From Streptomyces longisporoflavus (GTDB lineage Bacteria; Actinomycetota; Actinomycetes; Streptomycetales; Streptomycetaceae): 64,000 bases of DNA. A program made the position numbers and the translations under genes. Positions 35,366 through 43,716 of the stretch are shown here, piece by piece (the stretch's first letter is position 1; each line of letters opens with the position of its first letter). The notes beneath the pieces are model-generated. The model searched no databases. It worked only from the letters and a program-made list of their open reading frames with translations, and had not been told where the DNA came from. The stretch lies in assembly GCF_014649775.1 (NCBI RefSeq), contig NZ_BMTR01000005.1:124001-188000 (forward strand), written 5' to 3'.

Positions 35366-36024
35366 CGGGCGGCCCCCGCCGCCCCCGCCGCCCCCGCGAC
35401 CGCCGTGAACTGCGCCGCACGCTTGCGCAGCGCGTCCAGGTCCCCGCCGTCCGCCGCGTCCCCGACCAGTGGAGAGCCGACGCCCACGGCGACCGCGCCG
35501 AGCGCCAGATACTCCTCGGCGGCGGCCGCGTCCACGCCGCCCACCGGTACGAACGGCACGTCGGGGAACGGGGCGCGGAGCGCCTTGAGGTACGCCGGCC
35601 CGCCCATCGCCGACGCGGGGAAGATCTTCAGCGCGGTCGCGTCGGACGTGCTCGCCGCGATCACGTCGGTCGGGGTCAGCACCCCGGCGGCGACGGGCAG
35701 TTCCCGCCGTACGGCCTCCGCCACCCCGGCGCCGAGACCCGGCGTCACGATGAGGTTCGCCCCCGCGTCCGCGGCCCGCCGCGCGTCGTCCGCGGTGAGG
35801 ACAGTGCCCGCGCCCAACCAGGCCTCGTCGCCCAGTTCGGCGCGCGCCCGGCGCAGGACACCCAGCGCGTCGGCGCCGCTGAGGGAGACCTCGACGAGCG
35901 GCACGCCGGACTCGACGAGCGTCATGACCGTACGGAAGGAGGCCTCGGGATCGGTGCCGCGCACGATGGCGACCAGGCGCCGGGTCCGCAGGGCTGTATC
36001 GAAGGCAGTGGTGAGGTCCGACAT
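35362..36024 (-). CDS. eda: KDPG/KHG aldolase
   Basis: This 220-residue TIM-barrel class I aldolase splits KDPG into pyruvate and glyceraldehyde 3-phosphate. The Schiff-base lysine lies in ATALKIFPASAMGGPAYLKAL, and the catalytic Glu in LVEVSLSG. GAGTVLTADDARRAADAGANLIVTP is typical. The C-terminus ends in an Ala/Gly repeat (AGAAGAAGAA) from a GCC-rich tract. It is the first gene of a coupled pair with the kinase; no regulator is nearby. Confidence 0.92.
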   Translation of the reverse strand: MSDLTTAFDTALRTRRLVAIVRGTDPEASFRTVMTLVESGVPLVEVSLSGADALGVLRRARAELGDEAWLGAGTVLTADDARRAADAGANLIVTPGLGAGVAEAVRRELPVAAGVLTPTDVIAASTSDATALKIFPASAMGGPAYLKALRAPFPDVPFVPVGGVDAAAAEEYLALGAVAVGVGSPLVGDAADGGDLDALRKRAAQFTAVAGAAGAAGAAR

Positions 36025-36060
36025 GCCCCAAGGCTCGCACAGGGCGTTCGACGTCCCTGC

Positions 36061-36723
36061 TCAGGGATGGTCCGTCTGCTTGGGGCGATGCGTCGTCACG
36101 GCCTTGTGCGCGCCGCTCGCCGGTCCGCGTCGTCCGACACTCTCGATGTACCGCGCGCGCCCGCTCCCGACGCCCTCGGCGTGCCGCGCCCGCCCGCTCT
36201 CGGCGTGCCCCGCGTGTTCGGGGTGGCGCGCCTTCCAGTACGGGTTGTCGTGCGGCAGCGCCGAGCCGACCCTCCCGTACATCCCGAAGATCATCAACAG
36301 GATGCCGACCACGAAGCTGAACAGGACGTTCGGCATGCGGAAGGCGAGGAAGTTGAGGCCGGTGTCCAGGATGGCGAGATTGACGAAACCGCTGATGACG
36401 AAGGCGCAGCCCAGGACCATGTTGAGCGTCGAGGCGAAGTTGCCGCCGATCACCATGCCGACGAACAGGAGCAGCCCGACGCAGATCGACAGGACGCTGA
36501 GCGCGCCGTTGGTGTTCAGCCCGGCGACGGTGTCGCCCCCGGTGTCGAAGAAGCCCACTTTGTCGATCAGGCCGAGGATGCCGAACGCGAGCAGGACGAG
36601 CCCCATGAGGCCCGCGCCGACGCGGTAGACCATGCTGAGACGGTGGTCGACGGGCAGGTGTTCGTTCAGTTTGACCCGTCGACCGGGCCGCCTCGTCCCT
36701 GAGCGAAGTACATGCGTGGCCAT
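36061..36723 (-). CDS. DUF4383 four-helix membrane protein
   Basis: This 220-residue protein has four membrane segments (residues ~30-150: YRVGAGLMGLVLLAFGILGLI, LSVLSICVGLLLFVGMVIGG, MVLGCAFVISGFVNLAIL, VLFSFVVGILLMIFGMYG), as in DUF4383. A hydrophilic Arg/His/Gly-rich tail of ~65 residues follows. The ATG at 36723 is fixed by GGGAGGCGG just upstream. The function is unknown. It is on the same strand as the aldolase, 36 bp upstream of that gene, but shows no functional link. Confidence 0.85.
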   Translation of the reverse strand: MATHVLRSGTRRPGRRVKLNEHLPVDHRLSMVYRVGAGLMGLVLLAFGILGLIDKVGFFDTGGDTVAGLNTNGALSVLSICVGLLLFVGMVIGGNFASTLNMVLGCAFVISGFVNLAILDTGLNFLAFRMPNVLFSFVVGILLMIFGMYGRVGSALPHDNPYWKARHPEHAGHAESGRARHAEGVGSGRARYIESVGRRGPASGAHKAVTTHRPKQTDHP

Positions 36724-36910
36724 GTCCGCCTCCCTTGGGTGCGCGCAAAGGCCGCTTCCGTACGGTGCCGCGGCAGCCGCCGAGCGCCCTCGTCCGCGTA
36801 CGGTGACGCCGGCGTACGTACCTCAAGGATCAGCCCGCGAGCCGCAGGCCGCCAGGCAGAGGGGAGCGGGGGAGCGGGCCGGCCGCGTGGGGCCTCAGGG
36901 GCTCAGGGCC

Positions 36911-38665
36911 TCAGGCCCCTTGTCCCCGCTCCTCCCGGATCTGCGAGACGACCCGCGCGACCGTCTGCCGCACGGCTTCGGTCTCGGTCAGGAAGTGCCA
37001 CCAGTCCGGATGCCGGCCCTCCAGGGAGGACACCGCGCGGTCCAGGCGGGCCACGGACTCGTCCAGCGGGCGGGCGTGCCGCTGCTCCGGGGTCTGGCGC
37101 CCCGCCATGGCCAGGCGCTGGGCGTCACGGATCGCGAAGCGGGTGCGCTCGATCTCCTGCTGGGGGTCCTTCGACACCGCGTTCAGCCGCTGGAGCCGGT
37201 CGCCCGCGGCCGATACCGCCTCGTCCGTCGCGTTCAGCAGGGCGCGGACCGTCGAGAGCAGCGACGTGGCGTCCGGCCAGCGCTGCTCCTCGCGCGCCTG
37301 CCGGGCCTCCTTGAGCTTGACCTCGGCCTGCCGTACGTTCTCCGCGGCCTGGTCCGGCACGCGCTGGAGGTCCTGCCAGCAGGCGACGGTGAACCGACGC
37401 CGCAGCTCGCTCAGGATGGGTTCGACCTGGCCGCTGCGGGTGGTGAGTGCCTGCGCGCGCGTACGCAGCGAGACCAGGCGGCGGTCTGTCTCGGCGGCGC
37501 GCTCCGGCAGCCGCTCGGCCTCGGCGCGGACGGCTTCGGCGTCCCGCAGGACGCGGTCGGCGCGCCGCAGTGTCTCCGGCACGCCGTGCTGGCCCGCGCC
37601 CTGATTGAGCTTGGTCAGCTCCGGGCCGAGCGCGGCGAGGCGGGCGGCGAGGTCATCGGCCTTGAGCCCGGCCCCGCGGACGGCGTCGAGGGCGTTGCTG
37701 GCGGCCAGCAGGGTCTGCCGGGCGCGCTCGACGGACGGGGCGAGCCGGGCGAGCTGTGTCTCCGCCTTGTCGAGCAGCGGCCCGAGCCCCTGCTGGAACC
37801 GCTCCAGGTCGCCCCTCGCCTTGTCCAGCTCGCCCTTGGCCTGGGTGAGCTGCGTGCGGGCGCGGGCGGCGACGGAGGCTTCCAGGTCGTCACGGTCGAG
37901 GTCGTGGGCGTCCACCGCGCTGATGTACTGATGGCTGACCTCGTCGATCCGCCGCCCGATGGCCTCGAAGTCGGAGACGGCCCGCTGCGCCGCGGGCGTC
38001 GAGTCGACGGCGACGATGGTCTCGATGGAGATCCGCAGGTCCCGCTGGGCGGTGTCCAGTTCGTAGAAGGCGGCGGCCGCCGCGTCCTTGGCCGCCTGCG
38101 CGTCGGCCCGCATGCTCTCCCCGCGCCCGCCGAACCACCGCCGGGTGCCGCCTCCCGCAAAGGCGGCGGGCAGGGCGAGGGCGAGGAGGGGGAGGGGCAG
38201 CAGGGCGAGCGCCACGGCGTCGCGGAGAGGGGAGGGGCGGCGCCGCGGACCTTGGCGGCGGCCTTCGTCGTCGTGATCGGCGGCGGGGTGGGCGGCGGGG
38301 CGGGTGTCGTGGCGGGCGTCAGGTCGGGCGTCGTGCCGGGCACGCTCACTGGCGTCAGGTCGGGCGTCCGGCTGGTCGTTCTCGCGGGCGTCCCGCCGGT
38401 CGTACTGACGGTTGCTCTCGCGGGCGTCCGGCCGGTCGCGCTGGCCGGCGTTCTCACGGTCGCTCTCGCGGGCATCCTGCCCGGCGCGCTGACGGTCGCT
38501 CTCGCGGGCGTCCCGCCGGTCATCCTGACTCTCTCTCTCGCGAGCCTCCGGGCGAGGTCGCGGCGGGCGTACGCTCCCGCAGCGACGTACATTTTCATCC
38601 GGAGCCGGCACCACTGACTCGCCCGACGTATCCGGTGTGTACGGCTGCGAAGATGTCGCCGTCAC
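36911..38665 (-). CDS. coiled-coil membrane protein with DARES-type repeats
   Basis: This 584-residue protein is conserved in style with a Streptomyces family of unknown function. Residues 40-140 are an acidic/basic repeat region (DARESDRQRAGQDARESDR). One membrane helix follows (AVALALLPLPLLALALPAAF, ~150-170), then ~400 residues of long coiled coil rich in Ala/Arg/Glu (AARARTQLTQAKGELDKARGDLERF). The topology suggests a scaffold or cell-wall-associated filament. The GTG at 38665 is preceded by GGGAGAGG. No enzymatic motif is present. The 36724-36910 gap upstream of the DUF4383 gene shows nothing notable. Confidence 0.75.
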   Translation of the reverse strand: MTATSSQPYTPDTSGESVVPAPDENVRRCGSVRPPRPRPEARERESQDDRRDARESDRQRAGQDARESDRENAGQRDRPDARESNRQYDRRDARENDQPDARPDASERARHDARPDARHDTRPAAHPAADHDDEGRRQGPRRRPSPLRDAVALALLPLPLLALALPAAFAGGGTRRWFGGRGESMRADAQAAKDAAAAAFYELDTAQRDLRISIETIVAVDSTPAAQRAVSDFEAIGRRIDEVSHQYISAVDAHDLDRDDLEASVAARARTQLTQAKGELDKARGDLERFQQGLGPLLDKAETQLARLAPSVERARQTLLAASNALDAVRGAGLKADDLAARLAALGPELTKLNQGAGQHGVPETLRRADRVLRDAEAVRAEAERLPERAAETDRRLVSLRTRAQALTTRSGQVEPILSELRRRFTVACWQDLQRVPDQAAENVRQAEVKLKEARQAREEQRWPDATSLLSTVRALLNATDEAVSAAGDRLQRLNAVSKDPQQEIERTRFAIRDAQRLAMAGRQTPEQRHARPLDESVARLDRAVSSLEGRHPDWWHFLTETEAVRQTVARVVSQIREERGQGA

Positions 38666-38881
38666 TATCCCTCTCCCGTGCTGTCATCCGCCTTGCCCGG
38701 TGTCACATTCTCCCACCGGTTAATGACGAACACACGGGTCGGTTAGTTCGCGCCGCGGACCGCGATTTTGCCGTCTTCGCTGCGGGCGGACACGCGGGAC
38801 CGGCCGATCATCCGCGGCCCCCACCGCCCCACGCCTCCCGGGCACCCCGTACGGATTTGCGAGGCGGGGCCACCGGCAAGG

Positions 38882-38887
38882 TAGGCT
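38882..38887 (+). promoter_or_regulatory. -10 box of the tRNA-Val gene
   Basis: TAGGCT at 38882-38887 lies 13 nt before the tRNA; TTGCGA (38857-38862), 19 bp upstream, is the candidate -35 box. Confidence 0.45.
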
Positions 38888-38900
38888 GTCGAAATATCCG

Positions 38901-38972
38901 GGGCGCGTAGCTCAGTGGTAGAGCGCTGCCCTTACAAGGCAGATGTCGGCGGTTCGAAACCGTCCGCGCCCA
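38901..38972 (+). tRNA. tRNA-Val (anticodon TAC)
   Basis: A full 72 nt cloverleaf is readable: acceptor GGGCGCG/CGCGCCC, D arm GCTC-AGTGGTA-GAGC, anticodon stem CTGCC/GGCAG with loop CTTACAA (anticodon TAC, reading GUA and related valine codons), and T arm GGCGG-TTCGAAA-CCGTC. The 3' CCA is not encoded, normal for Streptomyces. A strong terminator follows. Confidence 0.97.
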
Positions 38973-39006
38973 CCCTGGACAAGTCGCAGGTGCGAGCCTG
39001 TCTTTG

Positions 39007-39038
39007 GCCCCCCGGCCGTGCTCGGTCGGGGGGCTTTT
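39007..39038. terminator. terminator of tRNA-Val and the orphan receiver gene
   Basis: GCCCCCCGGCC (39007-39017) pairs with GGTCGGGGGGC (39024-39034) around a 6 nt loop, followed by TTTT on the plus strand. It lies between the tRNA and the convergent receiver gene. Confidence 0.85.
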
Positions 39039-39544
39039 CACGATTCGATACGGGGTTCGGGCGCACTCTGTGCCTCGGAGTGGCTGTTGTTCGTGGATTC
39101 GATGGTTCCGTCCTTCACCAGCGCCCGGAGTTCCTCGATTTCCAGCTGCATCAATTTCAGCTGCCGGTGGGTTTCGAAGAGGTAGCGGACCTTGGTGCGC
39201 AGGGTCAGTGGGTCGATGGGCTTGAGGGCCACGTCGGCCACGCCGAGCAGGAAGGCCTTGGCCGCCACCTCGCGGCTCACGTCGAAACCGGTCAGCAGGA
39301 TGATGGGGATGGAACGCGTCTGGTCCAGACGGCGCACATAGTGCACGACGTCTAATCCGCTCACACCCGGCATGCGGACGTCGAGCAGGATGAGGCCGAC
39401 GTTCCCCCGCAGGACCACCCGGAGCGCGTCGTCGCCGTTGGTGGCGCTCACCAGGGGGTAGCCGAGAGGGGCCAGCGCGCTCTCCAGCGCGAACAGAGTG
39501 TCCCTGTGGTCGTCGACGACGAGGATCACGTGATTGGTCGACAT
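39038..39544 (-). CDS. single-domain response regulator (CheY-like)
   Basis: This 168-residue protein has a receiver domain with VVDDHRD acidic residues, phospho-acceptor Asp in LILLDVRMPGVSG and the conserved lysine in VALKPIDP. A short coiled coil follows (LKLMQLEIEELRALVKDG) with a disordered end, but no DNA-binding output. No kinase is adjacent, so it is an orphan that probably acts by protein contacts. ATG 39544 starts at the domain edge. The divergent gene (39915) encodes a helical-repeat membrane protein that could be a partner, by inference only. Confidence 0.9.
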   Translation of the reverse strand: MSTNHVILVVDDHRDTLFALESALAPLGYPLVSATNGDDALRVVLRGNVGLILLDVRMPGVSGLDVVHYVRRLDQTRSIPIILLTGFDVSREVAAKAFLLGVADVALKPIDPLTLRTKVRYLFETHRQLKLMQLEIEELRALVKDGTIESTNNSHSEAQSAPEPRIES

Positions 39545-39914
39545 GGACTTGAGCCCCCTCTCCAAGTAACCACGCTATGCCGAAGCCGAGTTGCAGTATC
39601 CGTTCGTCACCACACCGGCGCTACCCAACTGCATGACGGCGGTACCAGGAGGAACAGCGGAAGCGTCCCTTCCGCCCGTGCGGGCGGATCCGCGTACGCC
39701 GGAGCGCGCTACCGGCACTCCCTGCGGCCGAGGACGCGCCGCCTCCGGATGGGGGCGGATGCCCCTGCTTCCCCCACCAGTTCACATGTGCCCGCGGCGG
39801 CCCGGGGCATACCGCCGGACGGCTCCTCCAGTGGCGGGGTGAAAGAAGCGTGCATAGAACGGGATACACGCTCTCGGGCGGGGCGAGGACGTCCCGCTGG
39901 AATGGAGAAGGAAA
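39545..39914. other. 370 bp divergent intergenic region
   Basis: The region lies between the receiver gene and the helical-repeat membrane protein gene. I see no convincing ORF, repeat or palindrome beyond the GGAGAAGGA ribosome-binding site of the plus-strand gene. Confidence 0.5.
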
Positions 39915-41102
39915 ATGGCCGCTGAGTCATTCTCTGCCGCAGAGGACATAACGGGGAACGGCGAACCTCTGGTGACGACGTCGGTTCATTGGGGCACCGC
40001 GCAGCTCGGCGCCCCGCCCCGGCACCAGCCCGCACCGTGGCAGCAGCCAGTCGACCAGGAAACCGCCGGTGCTCCCGCCGTCGTTCCCGACGAGGCCCCT
40101 CCGGAGTGGCCCCCGCACGTCGCCGACCAGGGACCACCGGAACAGAAGGAACCGGACATCGACGACGACGCGGTGGAAGAGCTCATCCGCGTGGCCGTGG
40201 TGTCCAGGCCGCTCGACGATGTCGTCGACCTCGTCACCCTCCTGGAGCAGTCACCCGAGGGCATGCCGTCCGCCGCCTCGGTGCTCCGGCTGGCCTGCGT
40301 GGCCCGCTCCGTCGACGACGTCACCCGCCTCGTGGACCTTCTCGGCCCGCCGGAACACCCCGCCGAGCACATAGACGAGGCCATCCGGCACGCCGCCGAG
40401 GAGCGGCCCATCCCCGAGGTGAGCCGCCTGGTTCATCTGCTGTCCCGCCCGCCGCACGATCCGCACAGCGGCGCCGAGGCGGTGCACGCCGCGGGTACCA
40501 CCAGGTCCGTCGAGGAACTGATGCAGCTCATCGGCAGGCTGAGCGACCGCAAGGACGCCGACAGCACCGAGGCCGTGGCCCGGGCCCAGAACCAAGCACA
40601 GGCCCAGGCCCAGGCTCCCGCCGCGCCGACCGTGCCGCCGGTCGCTGCCGCCGCGCAGTCGTCTGTCCCCGGTGCGGCGGTCACGCGGGCGCAGGGCGGT
40701 ACGGCGCTGGCGTGGCTGCGCCTCGCGGCAGGCGTACTCCTTCTGCTCTGTGCGGCGGCCCATTTCCCGCTGAACTGGTCCGACGCGTCCACCTTCGGGC
40801 TCGTCGCCGCGTTCTGCGTCTTCGGCGTCTGCGCTCTGGCGGGCCTTGGCCTGTGCTTCAGCCGGTCACCGGCCGTGGCCGTGGTGGGCGTGTTGGTGGC
40901 CGGTGTGCTGACCGTCAGTCATCTGGTGGGCGATCGGGTCGACTCCACGACGCTCGCCTACGTGCTGCGGCCCGACGGGGTGTCGGCGCCTCTCCCCGCC
41001 CTGTCGGCGGCGGCCGCCACACTGGCCGCGCTGCTTGTCGTGGCGCTCACGGTCGCCGGCCTCAGGGCCGCGGCCAACCGGCGTCCCGTGCAAGGCGGCT
41101 GA
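39915..41102 (+). CDS. unrecognised protein with four helical repeats and a membrane domain
   Basis: This 395-residue protein matches no family I recognise. Residues 1-84 are Pro/Gln-rich and disordered. Residues 85-212 contain four ~32-residue repeats of the type IRVAVVSRPLDDVVDLVTLL / LRLACVARSVDDVTRLVDLL / IRHAAEERPIPEVSRLVHLL / VHAAGTTRSVEELMQLIGRL, likely tandem alpha-hairpins. An Ala/Gln linker (AQNQAQAQAQAPAAP) leads to four membrane helices (~260-385). The N-terminal part should be cytosolic and suited to protein binding. The ATG at 39915 follows GGAGAAGGA. It is divergent from the orphan receiver protein. Confidence 0.8.
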   Translation: MAAESFSAAEDITGNGEPLVTTSVHWGTAQLGAPPRHQPAPWQQPVDQETAGAPAVVPDEAPPEWPPHVADQGPPEQKEPDIDDDAVEELIRVAVVSRPLDDVVDLVTLLEQSPEGMPSAASVLRLACVARSVDDVTRLVDLLGPPEHPAEHIDEAIRHAAEERPIPEVSRLVHLLSRPPHDPHSGAEAVHAAGTTRSVEELMQLIGRLSDRKDADSTEAVARAQNQAQAQAQAPAAPTVPPVAAAAQSSVPGAAVTRAQGGTALAWLRLAAGVLLLLCAAAHFPLNWSDASTFGLVAAFCVFGVCALAGLGLCFSRSPAVAVVGVLVAGVLTVSHLVGDRVDSTTLAYVLRPDGVSAPLPALSAAAATLAALLVVALTVAGLRAAANRRPVQGG

Positions 41103-41127
41103 GTCGCCGGACGGCGAGCAGAGACGG

Positions 41128-41171
41128 ACCGGGTGGCCCGGCGGGAGCAGTCTCCTGCCGGGCCACCCGGT
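41128..41171 (+). terminator. terminator of the helical-repeat membrane protein gene
   Basis: A perfect 15 bp stem, ACCGGGTGGCCCGGC (41128-41142) with its complement at 41157-41171, lies 25 bp after the stop codon. Confidence 0.85.
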
Positions 41172-41211
41172 GTGCGGTGTGCTGTGTGCTGTGTGCTGTG
41201 TGCGGTGTCCG
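41170..41211. repeat. six heptamer repeats GTGTGCK
   Basis: GTGTGCG, GTGTGCT x3, GTGTGCG and GTGTCCG run head to tail at 41170-41211, directly abutting the terminator stem. The gap to 41374 also holds a hairpin (GAGCGTCCG 41297-41305 with CGGACGCTC 41312-41320), possibly in the leader of the next gene. Confidence 0.8.
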
Positions 41212-41374
41212 GCGTCCGGGGGGCATCTGGAATCGATCGGGTGGTCGGCCAGAACCTCGGGGATCGCGGGAGAGTTGTGGAAACCGGACAGGGCCGTGAG
41301 CGTCCGACTTTGCGGACGCTCCGGCCGTACGACCGTCGTGCCGCTGCCGGGCCCTGCCGGAAGGGATGCATCTC

Positions 41375-41701
41375 GTGAGGATCGCCAAGGCCGCTGCCGC
41401 TGCCGGTGTCGTCGGTATCGGCCTCGCCCTGGGAGCCGTATCGCCCGCCTTCGCCGCGCCGCAGCCGCCCGCCGGTGGTGCGGCGCTGCCGCTCGACTCC
41501 GTCACGGCGACGACGCAGGATCTGCCGGACCCGCAGGACTTGCAGGACCTGCAGGAGACGCTCGGCGGGCTCGACCTCGACGAGAAGACCGGCGAGCTGA
41601 AGGCGGACAACCCCACCGCCCCCACGGCCGTCGTCGACGACGCGGCGCAGGGCGCGGTCTCGATGCTCGGCGGGCTTTCCGCGGGCGCCCCGACGGGCTG
41701 A
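41375..41701 (+). CDS. small secreted protein of unknown function
   Basis: This 108-residue protein has a clear signal peptide (VRIAKAAAAAGVVGIGLALG, cleavage near AFA-AP), and a mature part that is acidic and low in complexity (DPQDLQDLQETLGGLDLDEK). No family is recognised. GTG 41375 is chosen because GGAAGGG ends 9 nt upstream; the ATG at 41366 directly abuts it. It is convergent with a Gly-rich membrane protein gene 19 bp away. Confidence 0.7.
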   Translation: MRIAKAAAAAGVVGIGLALGAVSPAFAAPQPPAGGAALPLDSVTATTQDLPDPQDLQDLQETLGGLDLDEKTGELKADNPTAPTAVVDDAAQGAVSMLGGLSAGAPTG

Positions 41702-41720
41702 CCCGTCGGGGTACGTGGGT

Positions 41721-42029
41721 TCAGCGGCCCGAATGGGGATGCGTCCGGCGATACCTGCGGTCCCAGCGCTCCTGGCGTTCCTTGCGGATGCGGTAGTCGC
41801 GGTAGGTCTTGGGGAAGCCTCCGCCTCCGCCGCCACCCGCGCCGCCCCCGCCGCCTCCGGCCCCCGCGCTTCCGCCCGCGCCACTCCCACTGCTGCTCGA
41901 CTTCGAGCCCGCGCGGTCGTACTGCTGGATCATGAAGTAGACGAGCACCGCCGCTGCCAGCCATAGAAGCGGCTGGCTGAAACCAAGGCCGACCAGTGCG
42001 ATGAGCAGGACGACCAGCCATACATTCAT
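41721..42029 (-). CDS. small membrane protein with Gly-rich linker
   Basis: This 102-residue protein has one or two N-terminal membrane segments (VWLVVLLIALVGLGF, LLWLAAAVLVYFMI), a Ser/Gly-rich linker (GAGGGGGGAGGGGGGG) and a basic tail (YRIRKERQERWDRRYRR). The function is not recognised. The ATG at 42029 is well supported by GAGGAGG upstream. It has the look of a single-pass anchor for a basic, nucleic-acid- or lipid-binding tail. Confidence 0.7.
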   Translation of the reverse strand: MNVWLVVLLIALVGLGFSQPLLWLAAAVLVYFMIQQYDRAGSKSSSSGSGAGGSAGAGGGGGGAGGGGGGGFPKTYRDYRIRKERQERWDRRYRRTHPHSGR

Positions 42030-42070
42030 GGCAGCACCTCCTCGGCGTAGCTGGAGTCAAGCGCCCGCTG

Positions 42071-42418
42071 TCACCCGGTGTCAATGGCTTTATCGTGCGC
42101 GTGTTTGAGCCGTGCGCGGGCCGCTACGGCGTCCGGGCCCGCCACCTGGTCCCAAAAGCGGTGACAAGTGACGAACACCGCCAAATCCCGCTCCCTCGCG
42201 CGGAGCTTCTCCACCTCCGCCTGTTCGTCCGGGGTCCAGCCGGGCGAGGCGGGGCGCTCCACCTTGCGCCAGCCGTGGTCGTCGCTGAAGCCCTCCAGGG
42301 GCGTGACCGACCAGGGGAGCCGCTTCAGCAGGGCCAGGAGTTCGGCGCGGACCTGATGCAGTTCCTCCTGACCCGCGAGGAGGTCGTCGGGGAAGTCATG
42401 GGCAGGGGTTTCAGGCAC
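42071..42418 (-). CDS. conserved hypothetical protein
   Basis: This 115-residue soluble protein is helical and charged: LLAGQEELHQVRAELLALLKRLPWSVTPLEGF, then PGWTPDEQAEVEKLRARERDLAVFVTCHRFW. No domain is recognised, but codon use is normal and the sequence looks like a real folded protein. GTG 42418 lies 6 nt after TACCAT (42430-42425), suggesting a leaderless message. The 42419-42635 gap contains a few short GGCTCGCG-type repeats. Confidence 0.7.
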   Translation of the reverse strand: MPETPAHDFPDDLLAGQEELHQVRAELLALLKRLPWSVTPLEGFSDDHGWRKVERPASPGWTPDEQAEVEKLRARERDLAVFVTCHRFWDQVAGPDAVAARARLKHAHDKAIDTG

Positions 42419-42635
42419 CCGCTAATGGTACTCCTGTTCGATTTTCGAGTGCGAGGGCTGCCACGCATGATGTGGGACCAACTTCGGGGCGCGCGGGGGT
42501 TGCAGGGGGCTGCCGGGACTCGAATGAGGGCTCGCGGAGACTCGCGGGGGCTCGGGAGGGCTCGCGTGGGCGCTCGTATGCGCCCGTAGGTGCGATGACC
42601 GCACACGCACGCCTCGATCGCGGCAAGCTGGAGGT

Positions 42636-42896
<261 letters not shown>

Positions 42897-42999
42897 GCCG
42901 AGATGGCTTGGCGGCGTTGGGGCCCTGGCCTGAGGCGGGCTCGGTGATCCGGTGCGGGGTGCGGGGTGCGGGTTCAGGGCGCGGTGTGCGCAGCTGCCC

Positions 43000-43700
43000 G
43001 GCGGAAGAAGGCCTCGGCGACCCGGGGCGGAGTAAGCCCGGCGGTTCGGTCCTGGGGACTGGTTGTCCGGGACGGAGTAAGCCCGGTGGTCCGGCCCCGG
43101 GAGAGTTTTGGCTGTCCGCGAGCAAGCCCGGTGGCCGCGCTCGAGGAAGTCTCGGCGGCCTGGGGGCCCGTTGGTTGGTCCGCGCGCGAGGGTCTCGACA
43201 GTCTGGGGCGGAGTATCCACGGTGGTCCGGATCCGAGCAGGTCTCGGCGGTCTGGCAGCGAGCAAGCCCGGTGGTCCGGGCCAAGAAAGTCTCGGCGGTC
43301 TGGGGCAGTAACCCCAGTGGTCCGCGCGCGAGAAGGTCCCGGCGGTCCGGGAGCGAGCAAGCCCGGTGGTCTAGGCCGGGAAAGTCTCGGCGGTCCGGGA
43401 GCGAGCAAGTCCGACGGTCCGGGCCGGGGAAGTCTCGTTGTCCGGGACGGAGCGTGCCCGGTGGTCAGGGCCTGAGGAAATCTCGGCTGCCCCGTATGGA
43501 GCAAGCCCGGCGGCTAGACCCGAGAAGGCCTCGGTACGGCCCCAGACTCGAAGGCCCCGGCGGCCCAGGCCCGAGAAGGCCTCGGTACAGCCCCAGACCC
43601 GAAGAGGCCCCGGCGGTCCAGACCCGCGAAGGCCTCGGTACGGCCCAGGCCCGAAGAGGCCCCGGCGGCCCAGGCCCGAGAGCCCTGGGCTGCCCGGGCC
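43000..43700. repeat. degenerate minisatellites: ~47 bp x 11 and ~51 bp x 3
   Basis: A unit with AGCAAGCCCGGTGGTCCGG and GAGAAAGTCTCGGCGGTCTG recurs at 43031, 43076, 43121, ~43166, 43212, 43261, 43307, 43356, 43404, 43451 and 43500; the spacing of 45-49 bp changes frame. A second unit (GAGAAGGCCTCGGTAC...CGAAGAGGCCCCGGCGG) recurs at 43522, 43573 and about 43626. Many copies keep mini-palindromes CCCGG-N4-CCGGG and CGAGA-N3-TCTCG. The 42897-42999 stretch upstream shows nothing else. Confidence 0.85.
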
Positions 43701-43716
43701 CGGGTAACCCCAGCGT

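Noticed and set aside
34337..36826. Single 829-codon minus-strand frame as a fused kinase protein
   Set aside because: The kinase begins at ATG 35365; upstream codons are the out-of-frame shadow of the aldolase and DUF4383 genes.
43000..43700. Possible CRISPR array
   Set aside because: Whole units, not short fixed repeats, are similar; there are no unique spacers of constant length and no cas genes.
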